From contig NZ_JAQGEI010000004.1 of the NCBI RefSeq assembly GCF_029017505.1, forward strand, positions 62,001-126,000: a stretch of 64,000 nucleotides of DNA, written 5' to 3'. A program made the translations under genes and the position numbers. Under the pieces are notes generated by a model. The model searched no databases. It saw only the letters and a program-made list of their open reading frames with translations, and had not been told where the DNA came from. The stretch comes from Sedimenticola hydrogenitrophicus. Its GTDB lineage: Bacteria; Pseudomonadota; Gammaproteobacteria; Chromatiales; Chromatiaceae. Below, one piece after another: positions 49,949 through 58,351 of the stretch (the first letter of the stretch is position 1; every line of letters starts with the position of its first letter).

Positions 49949-50572
49949 ATGCTATTTCCTGGTGGCCGTATCCTGCTCTTTGCCAAGGCGCCGCTGCCTG
50001 GGCAGGTAAAGACACGCCTGATTCCCGCGGTGGGTGAGCAGCGTGCCGCGCAGCTCTATCGGGAACTCCTGGAGCGGATGATAGGGGAGGCAGCCGCGGG
50101 CATAGCGCCGGTTGAGATCTGGTGCGCGCCGGACACACGACATGGCGTTTTTCGGGAAGCCGCGAGCAATCCCTCGATCAGCCTCCATACCCAGCCGGGG
50201 GGCGACCTGGGTGAACGGATGGCGTTCGCAACCCGACAGGCGCTGACCCGATCAGAGGCGGTACTGCTGATCGGTGGTGATTGTCCGGTGCTGAATGGGG
50301 CGCATCTGAAACAGGCGTTCGCTTGGCTCTATGCCGGCTCTGATGCGGTGCTGGGGCCGGCGGAGGATGGCGGTTATGTGCTGCTGGGCCTGAGGCGGGT
50401 GGCGCGGGAGCTGTTTGCCGGGATCCCCTGGAGCACCCCGGCGGTGTTGGATGTCACGCGCCGCCGTCTTGGCGAATTGAACTGGTCATGGCGCGAGTTT
50501 GAGCCGCTTTGGGATCTGGATCGGGAAGCCGATCTTGACAGATATCTGCGCTTGAACGGGGGTTCCCAATAA
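49949..50572 (+). CDS. DUF2064 glycosyltransferase, arsenosugar-cluster type
   Basis: 207-residue GT-A-like protein of the DUF2064 / TIGR04282 group. Signatures are LLFAKAPLPGQVKTRLIPAVG, ERMAFATRQAL, VLLIGGDCPVL (metal-binding GDxP) and VLGPAEDGGYVLLGL. Its start is again the second unit of a 14-base duplication at 49933-49960; the first unit opens a four-codon frame overlapping the previous gene's stop. Confidence 0.88.
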   Translation: MLFPGGRILLFAKAPLPGQVKTRLIPAVGEQRAAQLYRELLERMIGEAAAGIAPVEIWCAPDTRHGVFREAASNPSISLHTQPGGDLGERMAFATRQALTRSEAVLLIGGDCPVLNGAHLKQAFAWLYAGSDAVLGPAEDGGYVLLGLRRVARELFAGIPWSTPAVLDVTRRRLGELNWSWREFEPLWDLDREADLDRYLRLNGGSQ

Positions 50573-50899
50573 TCTCCGAGGTGGGTGTCGAACTCAATTT
50601 GGTGAATGCACCGGCGCCTATCTCCGGCGCTGCGGTTTGATTTGCCCTCCATAGGGCGGGCCGTTCCCGCCGATGGCGCCCTATGGCGGAGGAAGTACCA
50701 CGGATGGATACGGATACACACGGATTCGGGATAGGGAGCTGTCCAACGGACGGTTGGCCGCGCCAGGGGGGCATGCATGTGCCCAACTGGAGGGTGGGTT
50801 CATCTGTGTCCATCCGTGTGCATCCGTGGTTCGGATAGCAAGGTAGGATGCGGTGAGGTAATGAAACTTTACCGATTCGAGCGCGGTTGACGGGTGCCG
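50573..50899. repeat. gap between convergent genes filled by repeats
   Basis: There is no gene in 327 bases. 50650-50690 has ATAGGGCGGGCCGTTCCCGCC and GGCGCCCTATGG palindromes. 50697-50731 and 50799-50838 are arms of the CCACGGAT family. 50844-50860 is a GTAGGATGCGGTGAG fragment. 50573-50649 shows nothing. Confidence 0.65.
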
Positions 50900-51391
50900 T
50901 CAGGCCTTGGTCAGTGTGTGGCCGGACTGCGTCTGGTGGTGCTGCCCCTTGGCGCCATAGGTGTTTCTGCTTTCGGTGCGTCCGCAGAGTATGTCCAGCG
51001 CCTGCTGGTTGTGACGCTGGCTGAGGGCCAGTATGCCGCCGTTGATCTCATTCTGTTCACGCAGTTGGCCGGCGATCTCTCCCAATTGGCGCCATAGATC
51101 GGTACAGGCGGTATCGGGGTTGGCCTGAAACAGCGCCTCGATTCCCTCGCTGCCTGGGGCAACCCTGAGCGAGGCGAGCAGCTGTTCCCGCTGCCTGCCG
51201 CTGAGCTGCATCTGTTCTACCGCCTGCTGTTTCTCGCTGCTGATCTCCAGAACCCGATCGGGATCGCGGGACTTGAGCGCGCTGTGCTCGCGCTGAAGAA
51301 TGGCCGCTAGCGAGCGGGCGCACTCCAACTCGACGGAGAGGATCCGGCTGAGTCGGTTCTGCTGTTCGGCAGAGAGGTTCACGCGGCACAT
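50900..51391 (-). CDS. flgN: flagellar export chaperone FlgN
   Basis: Chaperone for the hook-filament proteins FlgK and FlgL. The 163-residue helical protein fits by position after flgM and by its pattern (LSRILSVELECARSLAAILQREHSALKSRD ... ILALSQRHNQQALDIL). The start is uncertain: ATG 51391 or GTG 51382. The best ribosome site here (AAGGAG, 51468-51463) instead serves ATG 51456, which opens a 25-codon frame ending in a GTGA overlap with GTG 51382, so reinitiation from that frame is possible. Confidence 0.85.
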   Translation of the reverse strand: MCRVNLSAEQQNRLSRILSVELECARSLAAILQREHSALKSRDPDRVLEISSEKQQAVEQMQLSGRQREQLLASLRVAPGSEGIEALFQANPDTACTDLWRQLGEIAGQLREQNEINGGILALSQRHNQQALDILCGRTESRNTYGAKGQHHQTQSGHTLTKA

Positions 51392-51456
51392 CCCCGTGCC
51401 ACACCCTGACGGGTGGCCTTCGGGCGTAAAAATTGACTGTCCTGGCAATTCTTCAT
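51379..51456 (-). CDS. possible 25-codon leader frame before flgN
   Basis: ATG 51456 has a perfect ribosome site (AAGGAG, spacing 6) inside the end of flgM. The frame MKNCQDSQF...ARGCAA stops at TGA 51381-51379, overlapping a GTG of flgN by the GTGA pattern used for coupled translation. It may be a true upstream frame or the trace of a frameshift in the flgN 5' end. Confidence 0.35.
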   Translation of the reverse strand: MKNCQDSQFLRPKATRQGVARGCAA

Positions 51457-51459
51457 TGA

Positions 51460-51810
51460 TTACTCCTTTTGTTCCAGTTGCGAAAATTGGCGCTCCTGCG
51501 CCAGCAGATTCTCCGCGGCATCCTCCGGTTCGAATACAAAGGTGCCGGTTGCCAGGGATCGTTGTACATCCGAGACGCGTTGTGCATCTGCGATCGGCAG
51601 GCTGGCGATCTGTGCCTCCAGTTCCCGCAGTCGGGTGGCCGATACCGTCAGGCTTACGGTATCTCCTCCGGTGCCGGCTGATTTTCCGGCGGACTTTCCG
51701 GCGGACTTTCCGGGAGAGGCGCTGCCTGCCGTCTGCGTTTTTTCACTCTTATTGCTCTGGTTACTCTCACCGGTATTGATAGGGTGCCCGGATAGACCTT
51801 TGATTTTCAT
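51460..51810 (-). CDS. flgM: anti-sigma-28 factor FlgM
   Basis: Binds FliA (sigma-28) until the hook is complete and is then exported. The 116-residue protein has the FlgM C-terminal helices (VSLTVSATRLRELEAQIASLP ... RVSDVQRSLATGTFVF ... AENLLAQERQF). The N-terminal half is disordered and contains three GKSA units from a 12-base tandem repeat (51685-51720), a likely length-variable spot. The start is MKIKGLSGHPIN (51810). It is preceded by a sigma-28-type promoter. Confidence 0.93.
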   Translation of the reverse strand: MKIKGLSGHPINTGESNQSNKSEKTQTAGSASPGKSAGKSAGKSAGTGGDTVSLTVSATRLRELEAQIASLPIADAQRVSDVQRSLATGTFVFEPEDAAENLLAQERQFSQLEQKE

Positions 51811-51844
51811 GATGTTAACCACCGTGTAAAAAATTCCTATCAGG

Positions 51845-51871
51845 ATAGCGGCCAAACGGATACGGGCTTTA
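51845..51871 (-). promoter_or_regulatory. sigma-28 (FliA) promoter of flgM-flgN
   Basis: On the minus strand: TAAAGCCC (51871-51864), 11 bases, GCCGCTAT (51852-51845). This agrees with TAAAGTTT-N11-GCCGATAA at the TAAAG and GCCG-TA positions with exact spacing, and lies 35 bases before the flgM ATG. Confidence 0.75.
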
Positions 51872-51944
51872 GTCGGATTCGGTCTGTTTGACGATAAAAA
51901 CCCGGGTCAGTTCACACTGCCGGCCGGTCAAGTCCGACAGACTC

Positions 51945-52673
51945 CTAGGTAGTTGCCTTCACCACGCCCGAGGCGATGACGGTAGCCTCGATGCGTCTGT
52001 TGGAGCTGTTGTTCTCCACCTTGATACGCTCTCCGACGGCGCCATTCGATAGCGCCTTGCCATTCATCCGGACCTGCAAGGTGCCTATCTGGGCCAAGAT
52101 CACCACCTGATTGCCTTTTTTAACCGCGTGCTGGATCACCATCTGGCCTGGGGTCAGGATGGCATCGGCATGAAGCCGGCGTTTCAGTTTTTTGCCTATC
52201 GCCTGCCGGGGATTTTCAACATAACCCCGATGCAGTCTGGCGACGTCCCGTTGTTCGGTTTTGATGTCCGCTGCTGTGAGGATGGTGCCCCTGGGCAGCT
52301 CGCGGTCGGCAACCACGATCTCTTTCATGATCGAGAGGGTCACCGGGACATAGAGTGTCCAGCCATCGCTATCGTTACAGCGCACGCCGATGGTTATCCG
52401 GGATGAGTTTTTACGGCCATAGGGTGCGAAGGTGTCCAGCTCCTGAGCGCATGCCGACAGCCGTAGCCTGTTGTCGAGGCGTCCCGCCGAGACGCTGACC
52501 TGCTGATTCTCATCGTCCAGATCGTTCAGGACATGCTGTTCCGCCGCCGTTCGAATACTCTCGTGGGGTTGGGTCGGCTCGCCGCCGGCCGAGATTGCCG
52601 TGAGCGGCCAGACGAGAAGCAGGATCGGCCAGAAATGCCGTCCTCCGCTTATGGTTGTCAATCTGCTCATCAC
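51945..52673 (-). CDS. flgA: flagellar P-ring assembly chaperone FlgA
   Basis: Periplasmic chaperone for FlgI polymerisation. The 242-residue protein has a signal peptide (PILLLVWPLTAISAGG) and the SAF/FlgA C-terminal domain (VVADRELPRGTILTAADIKTEQRD ... GQMVIQHAVKKGNQVVI). It has its own sigma-54-like promoter and is followed by flgM after 134 bases. Confidence 0.94.
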   Translation of the reverse strand: MMSRLTTISGGRHFWPILLLVWPLTAISAGGEPTQPHESIRTAAEQHVLNDLDDENQQVSVSAGRLDNRLRLSACAQELDTFAPYGRKNSSRITIGVRCNDSDGWTLYVPVTLSIMKEIVVADRELPRGTILTAADIKTEQRDVARLHRGYVENPRQAIGKKLKRRLHADAILTPGQMVIQHAVKKGNQVVILAQIGTLQVRMNGKALSNGAVGERIKVENNSSNRRIEATVIASGVVKATT

Positions 52674-52720
52674 TTCACCTGTTGAGTTGTCCGGTTCTAT
52701 TGGTTGCCGCCTGAGAAATA

Positions 52721-52737
52721 TGCAAAACCCGTGCCTG
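52721..52737 (-). promoter_or_regulatory. sigma-54 promoter of flgA
   Basis: On the minus strand, CAGGCACGGGTTTTGCA matches YTGGCACGRNNNTTGCW at all fixed positions but the second, with GG and GC at the required spacing. It lies 48 bases upstream of flgA. Confidence 0.8.
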
Positions 52738-52878
52738 AAACCAGCAGGATTTACCGCCCCCTACGTCGGCGATAGGGCTGGCCGAGCCCGCCGATGGCGC
52801 CCACTGCATCATTCGCTGGCCGCCGGATCGATGCGGTTCGCAAGCTCACCGGCATCCTGCGAGCCTCATGCGGAGGAT

Positions 52879-52905
52879 TAAAGCAATAGTGTGGTGGGTC
52901 GCTAA
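52879..52905 (+). promoter_or_regulatory. sigma-28 (FliA) promoter of cheV
   Basis: TAAAGCAA (52879-52886), 11 bases, GTCGCTAA (52898-52905): 6 of 8 in the -10 box, exact spacing, 35 bases before the cheV start. Confidence 0.65.
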
Positions 52906-52939
52906 CATCTGACAGAGGACATAGAACTGAGGGGTGGAG

Positions 52940-53893
52940 ATGGCCGGTATCCTTGACGGTGTTGATCAGCGAACCAAACTTGCAGGTAGAAATAGACTCG
53001 AACTGTTGCTGTTTCAGCTGGCCGGCAGACAGCGCTTCGGTATCAACGTCTTTAAGGTGCAGGAAGTGATTCAGTGTCCGCCATTGACCCAGTTGCCCGG
53101 CTCCCATCCGGTGGTGCGGGGGATTGCCAACATGCGCGGAAAAACCATCACGGTCATGGATCTCTCCCAGGCCATCGGCGGGCCTCCGCTGGCCAATATC
53201 GAAGGGCGTTTCGTCATCATTACCGAGTATAACCGTCGGGTGCAGGGGTTCCTGGTGGGTTCGGTTGACCGGATTGTCAACATGAACTGGGGCGATATTC
53301 TGCCCCCACCCAAGGGCGCGGCCAAGGGCAGCTACATGACGGCGGTCACCCGTGTCGATGATGAGCTGGTGGAAATTATCGATGTGGAGAAGGTGCTTAG
53401 CGAGATTGTCGCGATATCGGAGGATGTGTCCGACGGTATTATAGATGAAGCGGAAATCGATGAGTCCCAGCATGTTTTGATCGCCGATGACTCCTCGGTG
53501 GCGCGCAATCAGGTCAAGCGTGTACTGGACAGACTGGGTGTGATGACCACAATCTGCAATGATGGCAAACAGGCGCTCGACCAGTTGAAGGCCTGGACCA
53601 ATGAGGGAAGGAATGTCTCAAGCTTTTTGTCGCTGGTGATCTCGGATGTGGAGATGCCGATGATGGATGGTTATACCCTGACGACCGAGATACGCAAGGA
53701 TCCGGCGCTCGCCAATCTGCATGTTATCCTCCATACTTCCCTGAGCGGTGTGTTCAATCAGAGCATGATTGAAAAGGTCGGGGCCAACGCCTTCCTGGCC
53801 AAATTTGCGCCGGATGAGCTGGCCAGGGTAGTACAGGCGCGCCTCAAACAACACAAGCTGGAAGTCCAAGCGCTGGCCTCCCGACAGGGATAG
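52940..53893 (+). CDS. cheV: chemotaxis coupling protein CheV
   Basis: Fusion of a CheW-like coupling domain (about residues 15-165: LLFQLAGRQRFGINVFKVQEVI) to a receiver domain (VLIADDSSVARNQVKRVL, acceptor Asp in VISDVEMPMMDGY, Lys in FLAKFAPDE); 317 residues. It links receptors to CheA and dampens signalling when phosphorylated. ATG 52940 with GGGGTGGAG upstream is preferred to the GTG at 52934. cheV next to cheR and flgB is the Pseudomonas order. Confidence 0.95.
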   Translation: MAGILDGVDQRTKLAGRNRLELLLFQLAGRQRFGINVFKVQEVIQCPPLTQLPGSHPVVRGIANMRGKTITVMDLSQAIGGPPLANIEGRFVIITEYNRRVQGFLVGSVDRIVNMNWGDILPPPKGAAKGSYMTAVTRVDDELVEIIDVEKVLSEIVAISEDVSDGIIDEAEIDESQHVLIADDSSVARNQVKRVLDRLGVMTTICNDGKQALDQLKAWTNEGRNVSSFLSLVISDVEMPMMDGYTLTTEIRKDPALANLHVILHTSLSGVFNQSMIEKVGANAFLAKFAPDELARVVQARLKQHKLEVQALASRQG

Positions 53894-54122
53894 AAACAGA
53901 CTTGATCAGTATGGATCACCATCTAACCCAGATTATTCTCGCAAAGACGCAAGGCACGCAAAGGTCAGCAAATCACGACCCCCTGAATTGATGGCAACCC
54001 ATTGCCCAGCCCGGAGCCTGCCGGGATAGATGTGCGTTATGTCCTTGTTTTCTTTGCCTTCTTGGCGTCGGTACGAGAGATTTATGAAATGATAGGGCGA
54101 ACAGTGCCTAGCGAGCCGGAAT
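53894..54122. repeat. cheV-cheR spacer with TCTCGCAAAGACGC palindrome
   Basis: Left arm 53936-53964 (TCTCGCAAAGACGCAAGGC) and right arm about 54050-54078 (CTTCTTGGCGTCGGTACGAGAG) are a degenerate copy of the perfect repeat at 36362-36435. Confidence 0.65.
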
Positions 54123-54941
54123 ATGCTGTCACACGGTGATTACGAGGCGTTTCAGATGTTTCTCGAGGACGCCTGCGGGATTGTGTTGGGCGCTGGAAAG
54201 GAGTACCTGGTCTCAAGCCGTCTCGGCGGGTTGATGCGTGAGTACGGGATCGCCACGGTGGGTGAGCTGCTGAACCAGCTCGGCAGCGGCAGGAATCCAC
54301 GGCTCAGGACCAGTATCATTGATGCGATGACCACCAACGAGACCTTCTGGTTTCGCGATATGTCCCACTTTCGCCTGCTGCAGGAAATGATCTGCCCGGA
54401 GATAAAGGCCCGCTCGAGTCGCTCTATCCGGCTCTGGTCCGCCGCCTGTTCCTATGGTCAGGAGCCTTACAACCTGAGCATGGTGGTGCAGGACTATCAG
54501 CGGGCCAATCCCGGCGCGCTTCCGGGCGGGGTCGAGGTGATTGCCACCGATATCTCTTCGACTGTCCTGACCGAGGCCAGGAAGGGGATCTATTGCGGCA
54601 TGTCCTCCTCCCGTGGCCTGAGTCTGGACCAGCAGAACCGCTATTTCAAAGTCAATGGCGACTGTCTGGAGGTCAGGCCGGAGATCCGTCAGCGGGTCAG
54701 CTTCCGCGAACTCAACCTGACCAAGGGTTACGAGATTCTGGGGCGATTCGACGTCATCTTCTGCCGCAATGTCCTGATCTACTTCTCCAGCGAACAGAAA
54801 CGCGACATCATCAATCGCATGGCCCGGTCACTCAATCCGGGCGGCTACCTGTTTCTGGGTTCCACCGAGTCGCTTTCGGCCCATACCGACCGCTTCGAGA
54901 TGGTCAGCAAGCTGGGCGGGATTGCCTACCGTTTGAAATAA
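54123..54941 (+). CDS. cheR: chemotaxis protein methyltransferase CheR
   Basis: Methylates glutamates on chemoreceptors using S-adenosylmethionine. The 272-residue protein has an N-terminal helical domain, TTNETFWFRD, the SAM-binding IRLWSAACSYGQEPY, VIATDISSTVLTEA and FDVIFCRNVLIYF. No receptor-tethering extension is present. Confidence 0.95.
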   Translation: MLSHGDYEAFQMFLEDACGIVLGAGKEYLVSSRLGGLMREYGIATVGELLNQLGSGRNPRLRTSIIDAMTTNETFWFRDMSHFRLLQEMICPEIKARSSRSIRLWSAACSYGQEPYNLSMVVQDYQRANPGALPGGVEVIATDISSTVLTEARKGIYCGMSSSRGLSLDQQNRYFKVNGDCLEVRPEIRQRVSFRELNLTKGYEILGRFDVIFCRNVLIYFSSEQKRDIINRMARSLNPGGYLFLGSTESLSAHTDRFEMVSKLGGIAYRLK

Positions 54942-55037
54942 TCGGCGCGACAGGTTTATCACTGTCACAGGGCGCCCCGTGGGCGCCATCTATTGGTTCG
55001 AATGTAGGATGCTGGTGAGCTTGCGAGCCGCATCATT

Positions 55038-55092
55038 CCATCCTCGGCTCCGTTATCGGTACAACCCTGTACCACTCCTCCTGGACCACTCC
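55038..55092 (-). repeat. mini-element copies in the cheR-flgB palindrome
   Basis: On the minus strand a partial copy GGAGTGGTCCAGGA (55092-55079) is followed by a full copy GGAGTGGTACAGGG ... GAGGATGG (55078-55038). The partial-then-full arrangement is the same as at 27973-28028. Confidence 0.75.
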
Positions 55093-55264
55093 TCGCGGAA
55101 AGGCTTGATGCGGTTCGTGTTACTCACCGCATCCTACCGCACTAATCTCTTAATCTATCCATTTCCGGTCAAGGCTTGCCGCTGTGGCGGCCTCGCCTTG
55201 CCGCTTCCGCGTGGTTTTGCTGCCGGACATGCTGTAAATCCATTAAAAACAGATAGATATAATT

Positions 55265-55281
55265 TTGGCACATTGTCTGCT
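55265..55281 (+). promoter_or_regulatory. sigma-54 promoter of the flgB operon
   Basis: TTGGCACATTGTCTGCT: the -24 TTGGCAC is perfect and the -12 TGC is correctly spaced. It lies 34 bases upstream of flgB. A FleQ/FlrC-type activator would be needed. Confidence 0.8.
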
Positions 55282-55315
55282 ACTGACCTTTCAGGTAAAA
55301 CCAGGAAGCAGACCG

Positions 55316-55705
55316 ATGAGTTTCGACAAGATACTTGGAATCCATGCCCAGTCCCTGCAGCTGCATGCGCGGCGTGCCGAGGTGCTGGCCGGTAATATCG
55401 CCAATGCGGATACCCCGGGATACAAGGCCCGGGATTTCGATTTCCGCGAGATGTTGCGCCAGGAGATGCCGCAGGCGGTGACCCTGCGGACCACCCAAAC
55501 GAACCACATAGCCCCGGACAACGGCGTCGTCTCCCCCAGCGAGATGGCCTATCGCATACCCAGTCAGGCGAGTCTGGACGGCAACACCGTGGACAGCCAG
55601 CTTGAGCATGCCGCCTACGCGGAGAACGCCATCCAGTATCAGACCAGCCTGCGCTTCCTCAGCGGCACCATCCAAACCCTCAAGAAAGCAATTACGGGAC
55701 AATAA
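55316..55705 (+). CDS. flgB: flagellar proximal rod protein FlgB
   Basis: Proximal rod subunit, 129 residues, with the rod-protein signature RAEVLAGNIANADTPGYKARDFDF near the N-terminus and the amphipathic C-terminal helix YQTSLRFLSGTIQTLKKAI. The start MSFDKILGIHAQ has AGGAAG upstream. First gene of the flgBCDEFGHIJK run; flgC follows after 2 bases. Confidence 0.96.
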   Translation: MSFDKILGIHAQSLQLHARRAEVLAGNIANADTPGYKARDFDFREMLRQEMPQAVTLRTTQTNHIAPDNGVVSPSEMAYRIPSQASLDGNTVDSQLEHAAYAENAIQYQTSLRFLSGTIQTLKKAITGQ

Positions 55706-55707
55706 TC

Positions 55708-56121
55708 ATGTCAATGTTCAAGATATTCGACACCGCCGCCTCCGGCATGAGCGCCCAATCCCTGCGCTTGAATACCGTGGCCAGCAACATGGCCAATGTG
55801 GACAGCGTCAGCAGCAGTCTCGAGGAGACCTACCGTGCCCGTCAGCCGGTATTCAGCGCGCTACTGAACCAGTTGAATCCGGATGAGCCGGCCGTGGGCG
55901 TGCAGGTCAAGGGGATCGTGGAGAGTCAGGCACCCCTCAATAAGGAGTATGCCCCGAACCATCCCAAGGCCAATGAAGAGGGCTTTATCTTCCGCCCCAA
56001 TGTCAACGTCATGGAGGAGATGGCCAATATGATCTCCGCCTCCCGCTCGTATCAAAGCAATGTGGAAGTGGTCAATACAGCCAAGCAGTTGATGGTTGCC
56101 ACGTTGCGTTTAGGTGAATAA
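55708..56121 (+). CDS. flgC: flagellar proximal rod protein FlgC
   Basis: Rod subunit, 137 residues: IFDTAASGMSAQSLRLNTVASNMANVDS at the N-terminus and VNVMEEMANMISASRSYQSNVEVVNTAKQL at the C-terminus, standard for FlgC. Confidence 0.97.
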   Translation: MSMFKIFDTAASGMSAQSLRLNTVASNMANVDSVSSSLEETYRARQPVFSALLNQLNPDEPAVGVQVKGIVESQAPLNKEYAPNHPKANEEGFIFRPNVNVMEEMANMISASRSYQSNVEVVNTAKQLMVATLRLGE

Positions 56122-56198
56122 ATCGCCAGGAGCGATTTTTTGCGTAGCCCCGAAGGGGTAAGGCGCAGGGACGCGCCGAACAATAAAGGAGCAACCGA

Positions 56199-56879
56199 AT
56201 GAGTACTGTCAATGCCGCCGGCACCGAGCAGCTATACCAGGCGCTGGGCCTCTCGCGGGAGCTTGAGACAAAAAAGGATAACTCCCTTCAGCTGGAGGAT
56301 TTTCTCGAACTGATGGTGACCGAGCTGACCCACCAGGATCCGTTCAAGCCGATGGAAAACAGCGAGCTGGCCAGCCAGATCTCCCAGTTTGCCACGGTCT
56401 CCGGCATCGATGAACTGAACAGCTCTTTCTCGGGATTTGCCGATAGCATGATCTCCGACCAGGCGCTGAAGGCGACCAATATCGTCGGGCGCAATGTGCT
56501 GGTGCCGGTCAACACCGGCAACCTGGAGGCGGGTGGTTCGATCAACGGTGTGGTGGGGGTCAGTGAACCGGCCAGCGATGTCACGGTGCGGATCTCCGAT
56601 GCCTCCGGTGCCCTGATCAGGGAGATTCAACTGGGAACCCAGTCCAAGGGCGAGGTGAATTTCTCCTGGGATGGCCTGGATGAGAGCGGCGAAGCCGTTG
56701 CGCCCGGGCAGTACAAGGTAGAGGCGTCGGCCAAGGTGGATGGCGAGACGGTCGCACCCTACACCTTGCTGGAAGCCAGGGTGAACAGTGTCAGCATCGG
56801 TGGCGCCGGCCAGGGGCTGACGGTCAATCTGGCCGGTTTGGGTCCCGTATCATTCGATTCCGTTGCAGAAATCCGCTGA
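56199..56879 (+). CDS. flgD: flagellar hook cap/assembly protein FlgD
   Basis: Scaffold for hook assembly, 226 residues: N-terminal conserved block LEDFLELMVTELTHQDPFKPMEN, then the FlgD Ig/tudor core with FSWDGLDESGEAVAPGQYKV. The ribosome site is AAAGGAG. There are 77 bases between flgC and flgD with no recognisable element. Confidence 0.95.
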   Translation: MSTVNAAGTEQLYQALGLSRELETKKDNSLQLEDFLELMVTELTHQDPFKPMENSELASQISQFATVSGIDELNSSFSGFADSMISDQALKATNIVGRNVLVPVNTGNLEAGGSINGVVGVSEPASDVTVRISDASGALIREIQLGTQSKGEVNFSWDGLDESGEAVAPGQYKVEASAKVDGETVAPYTLLEARVNSVSIGGAGQGLTVNLAGLGPVSFDSVAEIR

Positions 56880-56902
56880 TAATTTTAATGAGGAGATAGA
56901 GT

Positions 56903-58189
56903 ATGCCATTTCGCATTGCATTGAGCGGACTTGATGCCGCTTCCACCGACCTGCAGGTCACCGGTCATAACATCGCCAACGCCGCCACCAACGGCTTCAA
57001 GCAGTCGCGCGCCGAGTTCGCCGACATCTACGCCAATTCGATTCAGGATGTCAGTACCACCTCGGCCGGCCGGGGCGTGCGGGTCAGCCGGGTGGCGCAG
57101 CAGTTCAGCCAGGGCAATATCAACTTCACCGCCAGCAATCTGGACCTGGCACTGAATGGCGAGGGGTTCTTCACCCTGGCTGACTCGGCCGGAAACGTCT
57201 CCTATTCCCGGGCCGGTGCCTATACGGTCGATCGGGACGGTTATGTGGTCAACCACAATAGTGATCGGCTGCAGGTGTTTGCGCCGATCGGTAGCAGCAC
57301 CACCAATTTCAACACCGGCTCCACCACCGATCTTCAGCTGCCCACCCTCTCCGGCGCGCCTTCCGCCACCACGTCGGCCAATGTGGCGGTAAATCTGGAT
57401 GTGAGCGGTACCGCGACCGCGGCCACGACGCTGTTTGATCCCACGATACCCACCTCCTATGACAGTTCCACCTCCACCACGGTATACGATTCACTGGGCT
57501 CGCCCCACACCATGACCATGTACTATCGGGAGTCCGATACGGTCGCCAATCAGTGGCATGTCTATACCGCGGTCGATGGCAGTATCGTGACCCCAACCAC
57601 CAACAGTACCGCCGCACCTTCCTCGGCGACCTACCCCAGCGCTACCTTGAATTTCAATACCTCGGGCGCCTTGACCACCGGATCCGGCAGCGTATCCGCC
57701 ACCGGCACCGTGGCCTATAACGCCTTCCCGGTGGCGGGTGCGGCGGATTTGAATCTGACCTTCGATTACAACAATTCCACCCAGTTCGGCTCGGCCTTTG
57801 CGGTCAACAACCTGACCCAGGACGGCTTTGCAACGGGTCGCCTGAGCGGGGTCGATATCGATAATTCGGGTGTGGTGTTTGCCCGTTTTACCAATGGCCA
57901 ATCCAGTGCGCTGGGCAAGGTGGCCCTGGCCAAGTTCAACAACCCGCAGGGCCTGCGTCAGCTGGGCGACACCAGTTGGGCTGAGACCTTCACCTCGGGT
58001 GATGTGCAGATGGGCGAGGCGGGAACCACCAGCTTCGGCCTGGTCCAGTCGGGTGGACTGGAGAACTCCAATGTGGATATCGCCGAGCAGTTGGTCAACC
58101 TGATCACGGCACAGCGTAACTTCCAGGCCAACGCCCAGGTGATCACCACCGCCGACACGGTGACCCAGACGATTATCAATATCCGCTGA
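56903..58189 (+). CDS. flgE: flagellar hook protein FlgE
   Basis: Hook subunit, 428 residues: N-terminal rod signature LQVTGHNIANAATNGFKQSRAEF, Thr/Ser-rich central domain (about residues 150-280), and C-terminal GGLENSNVDIAEQLVNLITAQRNFQANAQVI. GGAGATAGAGT precedes the ATG. Confidence 0.97.
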   Translation: MPFRIALSGLDAASTDLQVTGHNIANAATNGFKQSRAEFADIYANSIQDVSTTSAGRGVRVSRVAQQFSQGNINFTASNLDLALNGEGFFTLADSAGNVSYSRAGAYTVDRDGYVVNHNSDRLQVFAPIGSSTTNFNTGSTTDLQLPTLSGAPSATTSANVAVNLDVSGTATAATTLFDPTIPTSYDSSTSTTVYDSLGSPHTMTMYYRESDTVANQWHVYTAVDGSIVTPTTNSTAAPSSATYPSATLNFNTSGALTTGSGSVSATGTVAYNAFPVAGAADLNLTFDYNNSTQFGSAFAVNNLTQDGFATGRLSGVDIDNSGVVFARFTNGQSSALGKVALAKFNNPQGLRQLGDTSWAETFTSGDVQMGEAGTTSFGLVQSGGLENSNVDIAEQLVNLITAQRNFQANAQVITTADTVTQTIINIR

Positions 58190-58351
58190 GGTTGAGAGCG
58201 AGAGCGGGTAGGAGCGCCTCTGGCGCGAAGCTTTTCGCGGCGGAGCCACTCCTACAACAGGGTAACCGGCGCCCATGATGCGCCCCATATAAATCAGGTA
58301 TATAGCGGGCCGTGCCCGCCGACTATCCGAGCAGAGACACAGGAGAAGACA

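Larger units (their letters stand above)
52674..52939. other. flgA-cheV divergent regulatory region
   Basis: Holds the flgA sigma-54-like site, the cheV sigma-28-like site, and between them repeat fragments: GATAGGGCTGGCCGAGCCCG at 52769-52788 and half of the GCGGTTCGCAAGCTCACCGG family at 52825-52862. Confidence 0.7.
54942..55315. repeat. cheR-flgB gap: palindrome with inserted mini-element, and flgB promoter
   Basis: 55004-55136 is a GTAGGATGCTGGTGAGC ... CTCACCGCATCCTAC palindrome whose loop carries, inverted, a full mini-element (55038-55078) and a partial one (55079-55092). 54967-54989 is a GGGCGCCCCGTGGGCGCC palindrome. The flgB sigma-54-like site is at 55265-55281. No gene is seen. 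Confidence 0.75.
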
